NCBI RefSeq assembly: GCF_040115645.1
Contig: NC_089552.1
Span: 1,240,001 to 1,304,000, forward strand
Source: Euwallacea fornicatus
Taxonomy: Eukaryota; Arthropoda; Insecta; Coleoptera; Curculionidae
DNA length: 64,000 nucleotides
Direction: 5' to 3'
Shown: positions 11,617-23,200 of the stretch, one piece after another
Layout of the letters: the number at the start of each line of letters is the position of its first letter
Numbering within the stretch: the stretch's first letter is position 1
Program-made: the position numbers and the translations under genes
The notes under the pieces: model-generated
Seen by the model: the letters and a program-made list of their open reading frames with translations, nothing else
The model's database searches: none
What the model was told of the DNA's origin: nothing

Positions 11617-12787
11617 CAGGGTGTTTATTAAACATAGGGTAAAAATCCAAGGGGTTATTCCCAGGAATATTCTAAGAATGTTTGGTCCTTTGATGATTCT
11701 TGAAAAGGCTCCTTGATTCAACGGTACAGGGCGAGAAAAATTTTCGATTATACTAATTCTTTGATATTTTCGAAATTAGTAATGTGGTCAAAATAAAAAT
11801 ATGGTGTACTACACTGGGTTGTTATCTCTTAACAATGTTCCGATCACAACACTCCTTAGACGTGAAAGTGGAAGGTCCAGGAACTTTTATAATAGGACTG
11901 TTTGGAATATTCTTAGGGTTTATTTATTGTACTCATACTATATACTTGTTCAGGCACTTTCTGCTTGTTGATTTTCCTCCATGTATTCTGCCAATGGCTT
12001 TTGTACACATTGGTTTAACTCAACTATTGGTGTTGATTTTTTTTGTCAGCCTAGCAAAAGGAATTTTTACAATAGTCATGTATGGGTTGAAGAAAATCCA
12101 CACGAAGTATTTGAAGACCGTTTTCAACATTAATTCTCATTGAATGTTTGGATGGGAATTATGGGTGCCTGGTTAATTAGACAAGTGTTTTTACGAGGAC
12201 CACTAACCAGCAAGGTATATCGCAATTAGAACAAACGCTGCATTCATTTTCTGGAGGATGTACAATTGGCAACAAGAACCGCAGTGCGGTTTATACACGT
12301 TACACAGTGTGGTTGCTCGTGAGTTTTTAAGAGTAACATACGAAATTTGCTGGATTGGTCGTAGTGGATCTCACTTATGGCCTGTTAGATGCCGGGACTT
12401 AAATCCCCTGGATTATTTTCTATGGGGCTGTCCAAAGTCAATATATTGTATTGCTCTCATGAAAAATTAGGGAGATTTAAGAAATCGGTTAATTGCAAAG
12501 TGCGACTTAATAAGAAATGACCCTGGTTTTTTTGAAAGAGTTAGCCAAAGAAGGGAAGATTAGATTCTCGTATTCTAGCTGGAGGTAGTAATTTTTAAAA
12601 ATTTTTGTAAATTGAGAAGCTTTAAAAGAAATATTTGATAATAAAATATTGGCAGAGGTGAATAATTTTCGTGCCCTGATTCACCGGACAAATAGGCTTT
12701 TTAAAAATTATTCAAGGACACAAAATTCTTAGAATCGTCCAGGAAATAACCTCTTGAATTTTTATTATTTGTTTAATAATCACCCTG
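11617..12787 (+). mobile_element. decayed mariner-family transposon with long terminal inverted repeats
   Basis: The ends are CAGGGTG...CACCCTG, each flanked by TA (11615-11616 and 12788-12789), the target duplication of Tc1/mariner elements. The inverted repeats go well past the usual 30 bp: about 130 bp at each end (11617-11745 and 12660-12787) still align, including GAGGTTATT-type, ATTCTAAGAAT and AAAAG-CT blocks. Total length is 1,171 bp, close to a full mariner. The interior carries a broken transposase in the plus direction. Confidence 0.85.
12040..12470 (+). pseudogene. mariner transposase remnant, frameshifted
   Basis: Pieces of a mariner transposase occur in the correct order but in different frames. 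HVWVEENPHEVFEDRFQH (about 12075-12133) is followed by a stop where a residue is expected, then FSLNVWMGIMGAWLI, FLRGPLTSKVY, LEDV near 12255, and WPVRCRDLNPLDYFLWG at about 12378-12430. These match the family blocks around the second and third catalytic acidic residues. The region where the first catalytic aspartate should lie (about 12020-12070) is not readable. Stops and frameshifts mean no active enzyme. Confidence 0.85.
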
Positions 12788-15687
12788 TATATGCATTTTA
12801 ACCAATTTGTGATACAATTAATAGCCACGTACTGTAGGAATAGTTACATTTCAACACATCGTTGTGGAGGAAAGTTACGGCACCCCCTTTCCCCAGTTTA
12901 GATGTCAATTTTTGAGAAGACCACCAGTGTTGATACTACGACTTGATAGACGTAAATAATTTATATTTATATAGAGAATAGATGTAACGGTTGCTCAAAC
13001 GTCTACACACGTAGTTTTATAGAGATATGTCTCCGCAATAAAACCTTTAAGACATTTTTTGCTCAAAGTATCTATTCAAGATGCCGTGAGGCAATTGCAC
13101 AACACCTCTCACTCACTAATTTATACCCAATAAAAGTGGCACTTACATACATATTGTATACTTACAGGTAGTAGGTAGCGATGTCAATTTCTTCTAGGCA
13201 GAGGCCCTTTACACTCTTTCTCGATAACATTTAGTTGAGATTTTCAAAGAGCTAATAATAAACAAATTGAGAATAATTATTAGAAGTTTGTATTTTTAAT
13301 GTGATATTATGAGAGTATATAAGGGGCAGTGATGACACACAGTATTAATATATTTTGTTCGAATAAACGGATTGTTTTGAATTTCTTGGGTGTTTTCGTG
13401 GGTCGCCAGTATAGTCAATTTGCGCCCCAGCTACTTCTCTCGATTGCCAGCAATTTCCTTTATAATATATATAGCAGGTGCACTTTCTGTGTGCAAATTC
13501 AAACAACTAATCAGACATAGTATTTGAAGAACGCGAAGTAACCTAAGATGGCGGCTCTACTAGATGCGCCATGAGTCATTCATGACGCGGTAGTCCTGGC
13601 GATTCCCGTTTGTTTAGAGACGACAAAGGCGCATTGTTGCCGTTGTTACTCGGGATTTCATCGTGTTCACACCGTGGGTACTTTTTGAAAGGCAACGTGG
13701 TATTGTGCTTTTGACCACCATGTGCCCTGCGTTTCTGCTTCAAGTGTGTGATGCGTAAAAAATATTGCAGGCTTTCCGTTTCGGATTTTATTGTATTTTT
13801 CAGACACTGATGGTTAGATGGAACAAGGGCATTATTGTGCACACACAAACGATCGCGTCTGGTTAATTGAAGGGTATATTTTCCACGTGAAAATCAACCG
13901 TCGTTTTCAAACTTTTCTACCATTTCAGCAGCAAGTTTAAAGCAATAGAGTAATTATCGGACATTATCTTTCAAGGAACTTATGAGTTTCACTGAATCGC
14001 CCCAACAGCATAGTGTGGAATAATTTTTGTGTTTAGCCCAAATCGATTCTGTTGTGCATTAACGACGAAAAAATATCCATCAAAAAGTGTGTTGGAAATT
14101 ATGAGTATATTTAGTGGAAATTGGGATTAACGAAACAAGAACGCACTAACCGACTTTACTTATAAACGGCAGAAGCACTACTGCAGTACGAGCACCGTGA
14201 AAGATTACAAGAAATATTTCCCTTTTTATATACACATGAATCAGCTTGGTGCGTACACGATATGAGTCGACCATGCCGAAATTATTGTTTACCTATTACT
14301 ATTTAGATTTTAATTTGGTACGTAGATTTGTAATTTAACAAATCTAACAAAGTGAATCTGAAGTCAGTCTGGCAAGTTTCCCAAAACTCCCAAATGCCTT
14401 GGTTTTCCTGTACGCAAGTTGCTACAATTTTGATTTTTATTAATCAAATTTATCAGCTTCAAAAATTCCAAACGAGTTTGAACTTTGTCTCTAAAATCGT
14501 CCTGCTTCTTCTTGAGGTGAGTTCGAAGAGGAACGCTCTGAAGATTGTGGGGACGCTCAGCCAGTCCCCGCTCACCATGAGTCTTATGTTGCTGCTATTT
14601 TTAATTTAAAAAAAAAAAAATTTAGAGTAAAGTACTGAGAACATATCAAAATACGCTATAAGTACAAGTCCTGAATCATTTTTGAGTAGTGAAAGAACTA
14701 GAGAGCGGTTTTCAGATTTCGCGTACGTTTGAGCCCTCAAGCCCGCCTCGGACTAATATGTGTTTTGAAAATTTATGTCTTTGATTGAGACTTACAAAAA
14801 ATTATCCAGATTCACAGCCATACAGTACCTCCAGAGGCACAGAGGAATTTTTAAATTATAAAACAATCTTGCCCACTTCTCCTTCAGGACGTTTATGGTT
14901 ACTATTACTTACATACAAAAAAATTTGATGTTCGTTGTGAACTTTTGGGATAATTAAATTCTCGAAACTTTTCGGGTTGCATTGCTCTGGGGGGCACAAC
15001 GCGATTTTTTAACTCTAAGCGCGCTCAGATACTTTGTAATTGCCGCCGCACGCCCCTGACCACAGCCAAATGGGTCCGGAAATGTACTTTATGCGCCTGG
15101 CGAGGGCACTTTGGCTCCTCGCGCCTGGATTCTGTCCATTGTGGTTTCCTTCGGGGCGGAGGGGTTAAAATGGGGGTGGGGGGATGAAATATTAATTAAT
15201 ACGAGAAAATTAAATAAATAACCTTTATTTACAATAAAAACGATTACAATGAATTGATTCTTATTAATTCAATTTCCCAGGTAAATATTATAATGAAGAT
15301 TTATCCCACCCAGTAATACTTATAGGTAACCGAATCTTTAATAATGCGTCGTTTATTAACGCTCTTTTACGCCCTGTTTCGCCTTCTTGTTCCGAAATGT
15401 CAAATTTACATAATTTACCAAAGTAAGTAAGTATACTCTTTGAATGGCCCCACCTCTAGTAAGTATTTAAATTCATACGTATTTTCCAAATGAACAACCG
15501 AAAAATCTATGTTAAATGCATGAGACCGTGAACTACTCTTTATGCACGCTATATGTAGATATATCAAAAATATTACAAAAATATTACGTTAGTGGAACTG
15601 CTAGATTAAAGTATTGTTAAAGGAAAAAAACTGTAACCTTTCGTGCTGTCTTTCGGTTGTAGGCAAAAACGTTGTGGTTTTCTTTTA
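12788..15687. other. intergenic, no protein gene seen
   Basis: AT-rich DNA with several AATAAA signals (13017, 13128, 13361 areas) and poly-A near 14608-14620. ORFs at 13576-13848 (minus) and 14352-14609 (plus) have no recognisable domain. The stretch could contain old retrotransposon debris, but I could not define ends or target duplications. Confidence 0.35.
13312..13368 (+). promoter_or_regulatory. TATA-box plus closely spaced AATAAA, promoter or LTR-like
   Basis: GAGTATATAAGGGGCAG provides a good TATA box (about 13315-13321), followed about 40 bases on by GAATAAACGG. A TATA box and polyA signal this close together are typical of LTR retrotransposon R regions. No matching LTR ends or tRNA primer site could be found, so this could also be chance in AT-rich sequence. 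Confidence 0.2.
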
Positions 15688-16429
15688 CGAGGGTGAATAA
15701 AATATTAAATGGAATTCCTCTCGTGCGGCTAGTGGAGCATCGGGAGGGGGCCCGTGCGCCTAGGACTGGGTAGGGGTACTCCAAGACCACGTCCACTCTG
15801 CATGGTCTTCGAAGTCCGCGTTTTCAGCCGGCATCGCCATGAGCGAGCGCGAAGTACACCCTCAGCCAGCGCAAAGCATTATTATCAAATTTCCTGCACG
15901 TGAAGGTAAAGCAGCGGGGATCCTTGAAGAAGTTAGAGCAGAGTTCGGAGCAATCTGTCTTAAGAAAAAATTTAGGTATATGAATGGCTCAAGAAATTTT
16001 TGGAGGCACGAGAAACGGTTGAAGACGACCCTCATGATCGGACTAACATGAGATCGCTACTGTTCGAAAAATGTCGGCCAGATGAGCAGTCCTCTAACTA
16101 ATAAACAGGAACAGCAGTTAACCTGAATTGGGAGAAATTGGAAGAGATCCACTGGCCAATACTGGAACAGCCTCCTTGCAGTCCGGACTTACCTCTCTGT
16201 TACTATCACATGTCTGGTCCGTTGAAAGAGACGCTGGGAGGAGAACGATTCAACAAAGATGGGGCTGTTGGGGGCTTCGTGAGCAATTAGTTGCAACCAC
16301 GCCCCCTGTCTCTTTACGATAACGGCATTAAAAACTTCCAATACGATGGGGAAAACCTTTTACTTTGAGTTTTTGTTCAAAAAAATTAAATTAAAAAAAA
16401 AATTCCGGTTCATATTTGATTCACCCTCG
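15688..16429 (+). mobile_element. internally deleted mariner element
   Basis: The terminal inverted repeats are about 30 bp: CGAGGGTGAATAAAATATTA at the left and, on the other strand, CGAGGGTGAATCAAATATGA at the right. A TA precedes the left end; the right TA is no longer intact (TG). The interior keeps only the two ends of the transposase. At 742 bp it is little more than half the length of a full element. Confidence 0.85.
15839..16330 (+). pseudogene. mariner transposase, N- and C-terminal fragments joined by deletion
   Basis: The N-terminal helix-turn-helix region is recognisable (IIIKFPAREGKAAGILEEV, then after a frameshift VYEWLKKFLEARETVEDDP). From about 16130 the C-terminal part follows directly: LEQPPCSPDLPLCYYHMSG, LKETLGGERF and GIKNFQYDGEN. 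This is the block with the third catalytic aspartate (SPDL). Everything with the first two catalytic aspartates is missing. Confidence 0.88.
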
Positions 16430-17077
16430 TGTTACAATATTGGCGGTCCGCTAAAAAAAAAACTTACAGCCTTATACGGGGTGTCCCAAATTTTCGCGCA
16501 AAATTTGTATTTCTGAGCCACCCTGTATAATCTCCGGTTTGTGTTATTTCCTATTTTCGTTGACAACCTCATGCGAACACACATTTAACTGTTATGGGAT
16601 GTGTGATTCAATGAGGTTCCCAGCAGTGTTAGTATCGTAAAAAAAGAGCTTACTGCCTATTTTTCTATGTACAGAGTATGCAAATGAACTGACGCGCCCT
16701 TATTTGAGAGAGCTAAACTATATTACCCCAAATTTGATCTTTAACAGTTATTATCTACCCATAATACTGACGGCTTTTTGTTCTTATTTTCGCTACTTGT
16801 ATGAACGTCCCTATATGGTGATTTCCAGCAGACTCGACTTCATTCGTCGCTTCTCCTTAATCACAAATACGCAGATTTACAATGTGATGAATCGTAGTTA
16901 AATTTGGTTCCAATCGTTCCACCCTGTTTCGTGACTTTGCTGAATTTTCGTTGTCTTTGCCTAGCGATACCTAATAGGAGAGATCTGCTGCAACCGCTCG
17001 GTTCTACTACGCTTATGACTTATGATGGTGAATCACAGATATATTTTGTCATTTTTTACTTCTAGCTAAAGCGACTT
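16430..17077. other. gap between mariner remnant and TMTC1 3' end; tiny inverted-repeat element
   Basis: At 16474-16527 a short block begins TACGGGGTGTCCCAAA and ends CACCCTGTATA, an imperfect inverted pair similar to other transposon ends in this window. The rest presumably includes the TMTC1 3' UTR (minus strand); no clear AATAAA was found close to the stop. Confidence 0.3.
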
Positions 17078-17281
17078 TTAGCAATACGTGAGTAAGGCGA
17101 ATTTGGAGAAATCCAGAGCCTCTTCCGAAGACTCGTTCTTTTCCTCCTGCTTCTTGCGCAGCATCTTCATCTTTTCCTTGTAGGCTTTCCCGTTCTGGCC
17201 TTGGCTGGTGTTCGAGGTTCTGTGCTTCTGCAATTTGGCGTCTTTTTGTTGGTCGGGCGGCATGTCTGACGTGCCGTTTTT
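17078..17281 (-). CDS. TMTC1: TMTC1 last exon: lysine-rich C-terminus
   Basis: Encodes KNGTSDMPPDQQKDAKLQKH and, further on, AYKEKMKMLRKKQEEKNESS, ending ALLTYC and TAA at 17078. It is strongly charged and probably a helical tail; I recognise no domain. It is assigned to TMTC1 by position, coding composition and a phase-0 acceptor. Confidence 0.75.
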   Translation of the reverse strand, partial: KNGTSDMPPDQQKDAKLQKHRTSNTSQGQNGKAYKEKMKMLRKKQEEKNESSEEALDFSKFALLTYC

Positions 17282-20200
17282 CTATTGGAAAATTGGAAAA
17301 AGTCAGTATTTTTTTCAAATAAACTGAAAATCTGATTCAATCGCAGGCAGCCTTCAGGCTGAAATCAGCCCCGTCTGGGGGTATTCCGAGAAGTTGAGTC
17401 AAAATTGTCGTTAGCGACCCTTTGCCATGCATTGCATGGACGAAGATACACACTGCCCCAAATAATCTAGCGAACAAGGATAATTATTGACAAATCTTCA
17501 TATTGAAGAACGGACCAATGTGTTATTCGCGGATGAGTCTCGTTTTGAATATCGACCTGATAGACAATGCACATGGAAGCCCGGCTACTGCGTGCTGGTT
17601 CAGAGTCAACGATGTTCTTTTGCGAATTGGCCACCTCTATCGCCCGATTTGAACCCCATAGAGCGTTCTACAAAGGCAACTAAATCCGCTCGTGGCGGGT
17701 GTTCACGGCAATGTGGCTCTTCTGAATATCTTGAAAGGTAGGGGCAACATCCACCCAAGACGCTGTAGATAGGGCGGTTTGGAGTGTGCCAAGACGTTGC
17801 CGCGGTTTTTTTAATGTTTGTGGTGGTAACTCGAGATACTGAAGAAGTTTTATGTGGATTTCTTGCAAATTAACTTCGTTAAATAAAGATTATAGCTAAA
17901 ACCATGCTTATTCCTTAGATTCTTTTGAGCAGTGTACGTTTTTTTGCCACAAACAGCTTTGATCCCAGATTTTCTCCTGAAAATTCTTCTTATTTTTACA
18001 GGAATCGAGTGGACGTACTCGTCTCCCCTGGTGGGAATTTTCGGAAATGGGCCTCTTGCGCTATTTTAAGTTCTTTGAGTAACTGGCAACTAAGGGGCCT
18101 ATCAGCAATTTTGATGCAAAAACTCCATATACCCACCATGTGTAAAGTTGTCGAATATTCCTTAATTTTGTAACTGAGCTCCGATTTCAGCCGCCACTCC
18201 TGCAAGTAAAAATCCTGCCTCAGGTTGGTGCCCTTTTGCCTCAGCAAATTGTGCCACCTGGAAGTGTAACATTTGTTCAAAATTTTCATAATTTTCCGAT
18301 TGTTTTCTATCACGAAATTTCTGAAATTTGATTTCTTGAGACGTCTTGAAAAACAAAAATTCATCAATTTCTTCCCGGCTCTGTCTATAAGACGTACGAG
18401 ATTGTCGCCATCGGTCTCGTTCACTCGAACCTAAAATTCGCGCATTTCGGAAGTTTAACATGTCCTCAGCTGAGTGTTTTGCTATAATTCGCTATGAATA
18501 ATTCCAATTTTAAATTCCTCAGCTTTGAACTATTCGCGCGGTCTCGCAACCAATGGCGGCAACTTTAACCATCTTTCGCAGCCAGGTCCGGACCCTCCTT
18601 ATATTATAATTAATTTTGCTACTCATTAATCAAAGCCTCTCAAAATGAAAGCAGTGAAAACTTACCTTGTCAACATCTGAAACATTCGAGCCTTCTGTCC
18701 GAATTTCCTAAGGTACTTGAAGACTCCAATAACGCTCTCCCTGTGCGTCGCACACGTCCTCAGAGACTTCCAATAGAACTTTAGGGCCTCCAAGTGGTTA
18801 CCTTAAGGAAAATAACTCGACTATAACTAAAACCCTGTGTCAAGACCCTTTTTCATTTAAAAATAGATACTCTCCCATTGGCATTGCGAGCGGCCACTTT
18901 ACTGCAAGGAACTTGTCTGGAATATAAAGGAGTTTTACCTTTCTTTGTTAGCCATTCCCCGAATTTCGCGGCATAATATGGCACGTTGGGGTTCAGCTCG
19001 ACGACCTTCTTGAGGAGCCCCGGTACGGACTTGTCGTTGGGGCCCCTCAGGCGGACGAGCTCCAAGTAGGCCGGGGTGAAGGTCGGTTCCAGGGCGATGC
19101 ATTTTTGGAGCATTTGTTCGGATTCGGTGGTTTTGTTGTTTTTTCTAAGGACGGAGGATACCGTTAATCGATAACGAAAGAAGGGGAAAAAGCATGGAAA
19201 AGCACTGGGTAAAATCCAATAAAATGAAATAATGTATGCAGGACATTTCGTCCAGAAGTTAAGCTCTCTATTTCCTGAGGACGTGCCCGTTAGTTTTGAT
19301 ACGGTTTCCCTATACACAATGGAACCAATCAATGAACAACAAATTGAAAAATAATTCCCGCCATTTATTACCAAATTGCTCGAACCCGGCTTAGCCAAAA
19401 CACATTTATTTTCAATAGAAGAATAAGTTGTAAGAGCGCACTGATGCCGCTGCAATAGCCAGTTCCAGACTACACTGGATTAACCAGAGAGGCCATCGAG
19501 ATCTTCCAGCAACAATATCAATAGGAAGGGAGAAATGACGTCTCTCAACTTAGGTTGGAAACGCGTGCTACGCTAAAGCCTCTCCCGCCAATGCGCAAGC
19601 ATGAGCGCGCGCATGCAGACAGTATAAATATGGCGGACTATCCTGCTGTTGCCTCAGTCATCGCCGAGAAGTAGAAGAGATGATTGCGCCCGTCGCCTCG
19701 TCGCCTTGGTAATGTCCATCGCAGATGTGGATGAAAAGGCACGAAGATGTTTCAAACTCGGAACGTGTCTTAGAATATATCGGGTGAGTTTTGTAATGAG
19801 GGATCTCGGAAACTATCAGAGGAGCTTCAATTGGGGAAAAAATTCCACTTTGATTGATGAAAATTTTACTTCCTCACTCTTTTTGCTCTTACCTGTATAA
19901 CTGCCCCAAATTGTAATGCGCGTTGACGTGATTCGACGCGTATTTTATGGCCGCCAAGAAGTGCCTCTCCGCCTCCTGGTTGTTCTTCAAAATTGTGCCC
20001 AAATTGTTATGGGCACTTGCGTAGGTGGGCCATAGCCTTCGATTAAGTAAAAATGCAGGAAAAGCAATAACTCATGGAGGAAACTTACTTGAGGGCCCGG
20101 TAATAGTGCGATTTGGCCAGTTCGTGTCTATAGGAATCCCTGAGAAAATTGGCATAGTTGTAGTGCATTTTCGCATTGTGGGGTAGTGTCTCTAATCCAG

Positions 20201-23200
20201 CCCTGTAATCGTAGGACGCTTGTAAAACTTAAATGTCTTGGCCCCGAAGTAATAAGCGGGTTAATTTATATAGGGCCGGTAACTCCGTGAAACTTTGACC
20301 CTGTCTAGGGAACTTCGACTTAATTTTGTCAGAATAAATTAGGAGTATTAACGTAGCTGCTCCCATGGGGGGCATAAACATAAATAATTTGCCTTAGCAG
20401 TAATTGCTAAAGGCATAGAAATTAATTATTTAATAGGCAGTTGAGCTGGCGCAGATTCATACCTTTGGTTCGGCCCTTTCTGTTAAAACGCTCAAAAATT
20501 GAGCTTTAGTTGGCAGAGAGTACGGCCCTGTTTATTTTCCCCCTACAACTTGAGAACTAAAATAAACCAGACGCGACGCTTAAATGAGGTTTTGGAAATT
20601 TATCATCAAACGGGAAAACTTACGTGAGCTCGACCCTTCAAAATCGAATTAAACTTCGGCGGAGTTAAATAAACTTCACCCCAAAAACACGTTAAGTTGT
20701 AAAACTTCATCGACAATCACTCATTAAAGACTTTGGAGCCGCGGCATACAAATGAAGAGCTAAACGTGGCAACGCAGTCGTACTTTTTTTTTATGATTAA
20801 TGTGGGTCTACTAAGGGTCGAACAAAAAAACGAACTCCGCCGGATTACCGCACAAGTGCATTTAATCAGGGGTGCATTCAGCAGCACCCGAAGCTCGGAT
20901 CCTCTGACTTCTCTTTGTCTGACAATTCGATTTTACAAGTAGCCGCTAATTTAATCTTGTCAATATTAGAGACGCAGCTTCTAGCTTTTCAGCGTAATTC
21001 GCTTTACCGCAGCCAGTCGCTACAGCGAAATGCGAGCGCTGGAGTGAAGCGCTGCTGTTCCCTGAATGCGCCCATATGCGACAGACAGAACTAATGGAAA
21101 GGCGAAGATATTGGCTTAGTGTGTACGTATTCATGTCGCCGATAAAAACGGTTTGACGATTGATGTATTAGACACGAAAGATGTGAGGTACATTATTACG
21201 ACCCCATCGTCAAATTTAAATCCCGCATTACTATTGCAGACGTGCCGCCCCTGCTACCAGAGATCTAAGCACGTTGCATCCTTGAAGTTGAATTATAGTA
21301 AAATATTAATAGTTTTCCGAACAATTCGGTAACGCTGTGTCGCCGCATTTAACGTAGTTTCTTGTTTGCGAATTTCTAAGCTGAAGTTTGCTTCAATAAA
21401 TATAAATCAATATCTCTATGAATTGTTTGAATTTAATCACGTCGCTATTGACATATATAAGGCATGCCCGGAGGACTAAATTCGATTTCGGTAACTGACA
21501 CATAGGAACATTTCAATCGACTAAGTGAAATAAATAAAATAGAATATCGCTCATTAAAAAATAATGTTGAGTTTTAACATTTGATCATCTAGATGTCAAA
21601 ACGTGACACCGTTGCGTGCTTCAGATTGACAAGTGATGGCATTGTGACATTGACAACTGATGGAATTTTGACATTGATGGGAATTTTTATGTTGACAGGT
21701 GATGACAATCCACCGAAATCTAGCCTTGGCAAATTTACCTATCATTCAGGGCTTGCCCTCGAGCAATTTCGCAGTAAAAATTATGAATTTCTGATCACAC
21801 TAGGACAAAATAAAACCTTTTCTGAAAGCTTGCGCAGCTTCACGTAGTGAAAAATTAACAGTCTTCGATCGATCTCGACTTGAATACCAACGTATTTTTT
21901 TCTCAAAGATTGGGAAGCTTTTAATCGATTTAGTTTTTCCGAGGATTAACGAAAGTGGCAAGTTCATAGCCGGTCCATTTATTTACGCCGCTTAACACTC
22001 CCGTATCAGGGAAATTAATGATCTGATATACACTTCTTCTGATGAATTTCAACAGATTTTGCCTCAAAAAACAAAAAAAAATCGTAAAAAATATAAAATA
22101 TGCATATTGTTTCCAGATATCCCCTTTGAGTATCACAGCAAGTCATTAGGGCGATAAAATCGACATGAATATAATATACTATACATAAACAAAGGGTCAT
22201 TATCGACTTTTATGTCTCTATAAAATGACTTTCCATTAACCCACGTCCATTATTGTAGTCCTAAAAACATACAAAATTATCACATTTCTCTTTGAGCTTC
22301 ACTTTATTATCGCTTAAAAGAAAGGCGCGAAAAAATTTCGTAAACATTGGCTCAAGGAAGAAGAAATAGAGAGATAACGACTAAACTTTATAGTGCGTCC
22401 ACACGATCCGCCATTATCCCCCGCCATTTTATATTCTGACAGTAATAAAGTGGGTTTATGTGAACCTTATCGGAAACAACGATAAACATCGTTCCAGCCT
22501 CCCACATTCAATATTTTTGAGTTTAGTACTGAGATGAAGTCGTGCTCATCAAGTGCCGCCACGTGATATAAATTGTGCATATTCACCTTGGTCGTGCTAT
22601 GGCAACGTTGCAAAGCCGGCTTTGACGAAAAACAAAAGAATACGGCCGGGTTGCCATGCCTAACTCCACGGCAAACTGTTTTGCCTCGACTCGTTATGGA
22701 AGAAGCAGTCGCAAAACATCGCATAGTTAATTTTAACTAGTATTAAAGTAAAAGTTTTTAAGAGCTTTGGTAAATTGAGAAACTTCATATTTTCTGTTTG
22801 GAACTGACGAGAGATAACAATTCACTAAAAACTCCTTCGGAACTTTTGGCAACGCCGCAGCGTGACGTTTGAGAACGTCCATTTTAAGTCGGAAAAAAAG
22901 CTACGGTGTCATGTAACCTAACGAGGATTACACAGTGATCCGGGCTGCTAGTTTTCTAAAAACACGCTTGCTACTTTCGGCAACATTGCCAAATTACTTT
23001 CTTTGCCCGTTTTTTCATGTAAACTGCTGTCTGCCTCACACGAAACAGAGACGCAACTTGTGTGAAACACTCATCAAACTCAATTCTGGATTGAAATCAG
23101 CCCATAGAATCAGCAGCATAACTCCAGTGTTGTTTAAAGGTGAAAACCGCATTTGCGCTTTAAGTAACTTCGCCAACGTGGCAGATAATATGAATGGCAC

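Noticed and set aside
12809..13520. Solo LTR around the TATA/AATAAA pair
   Set aside because: Several TG starts and CA ends are possible but none pairs as short inverted ends with a 4-6-bp target duplication.
13576..13848. Possible zinc-finger or THAP-like ORF on the minus strand
   Set aside because: Cysteine and histidine spacing does not fit any zinc-binding pattern.
18853..19455. 200-codon minus-strand ORF taken whole
   Set aside because: Only 18939-19144 is a TMTC1 exon; the rest is read-through into flanking introns without homology.
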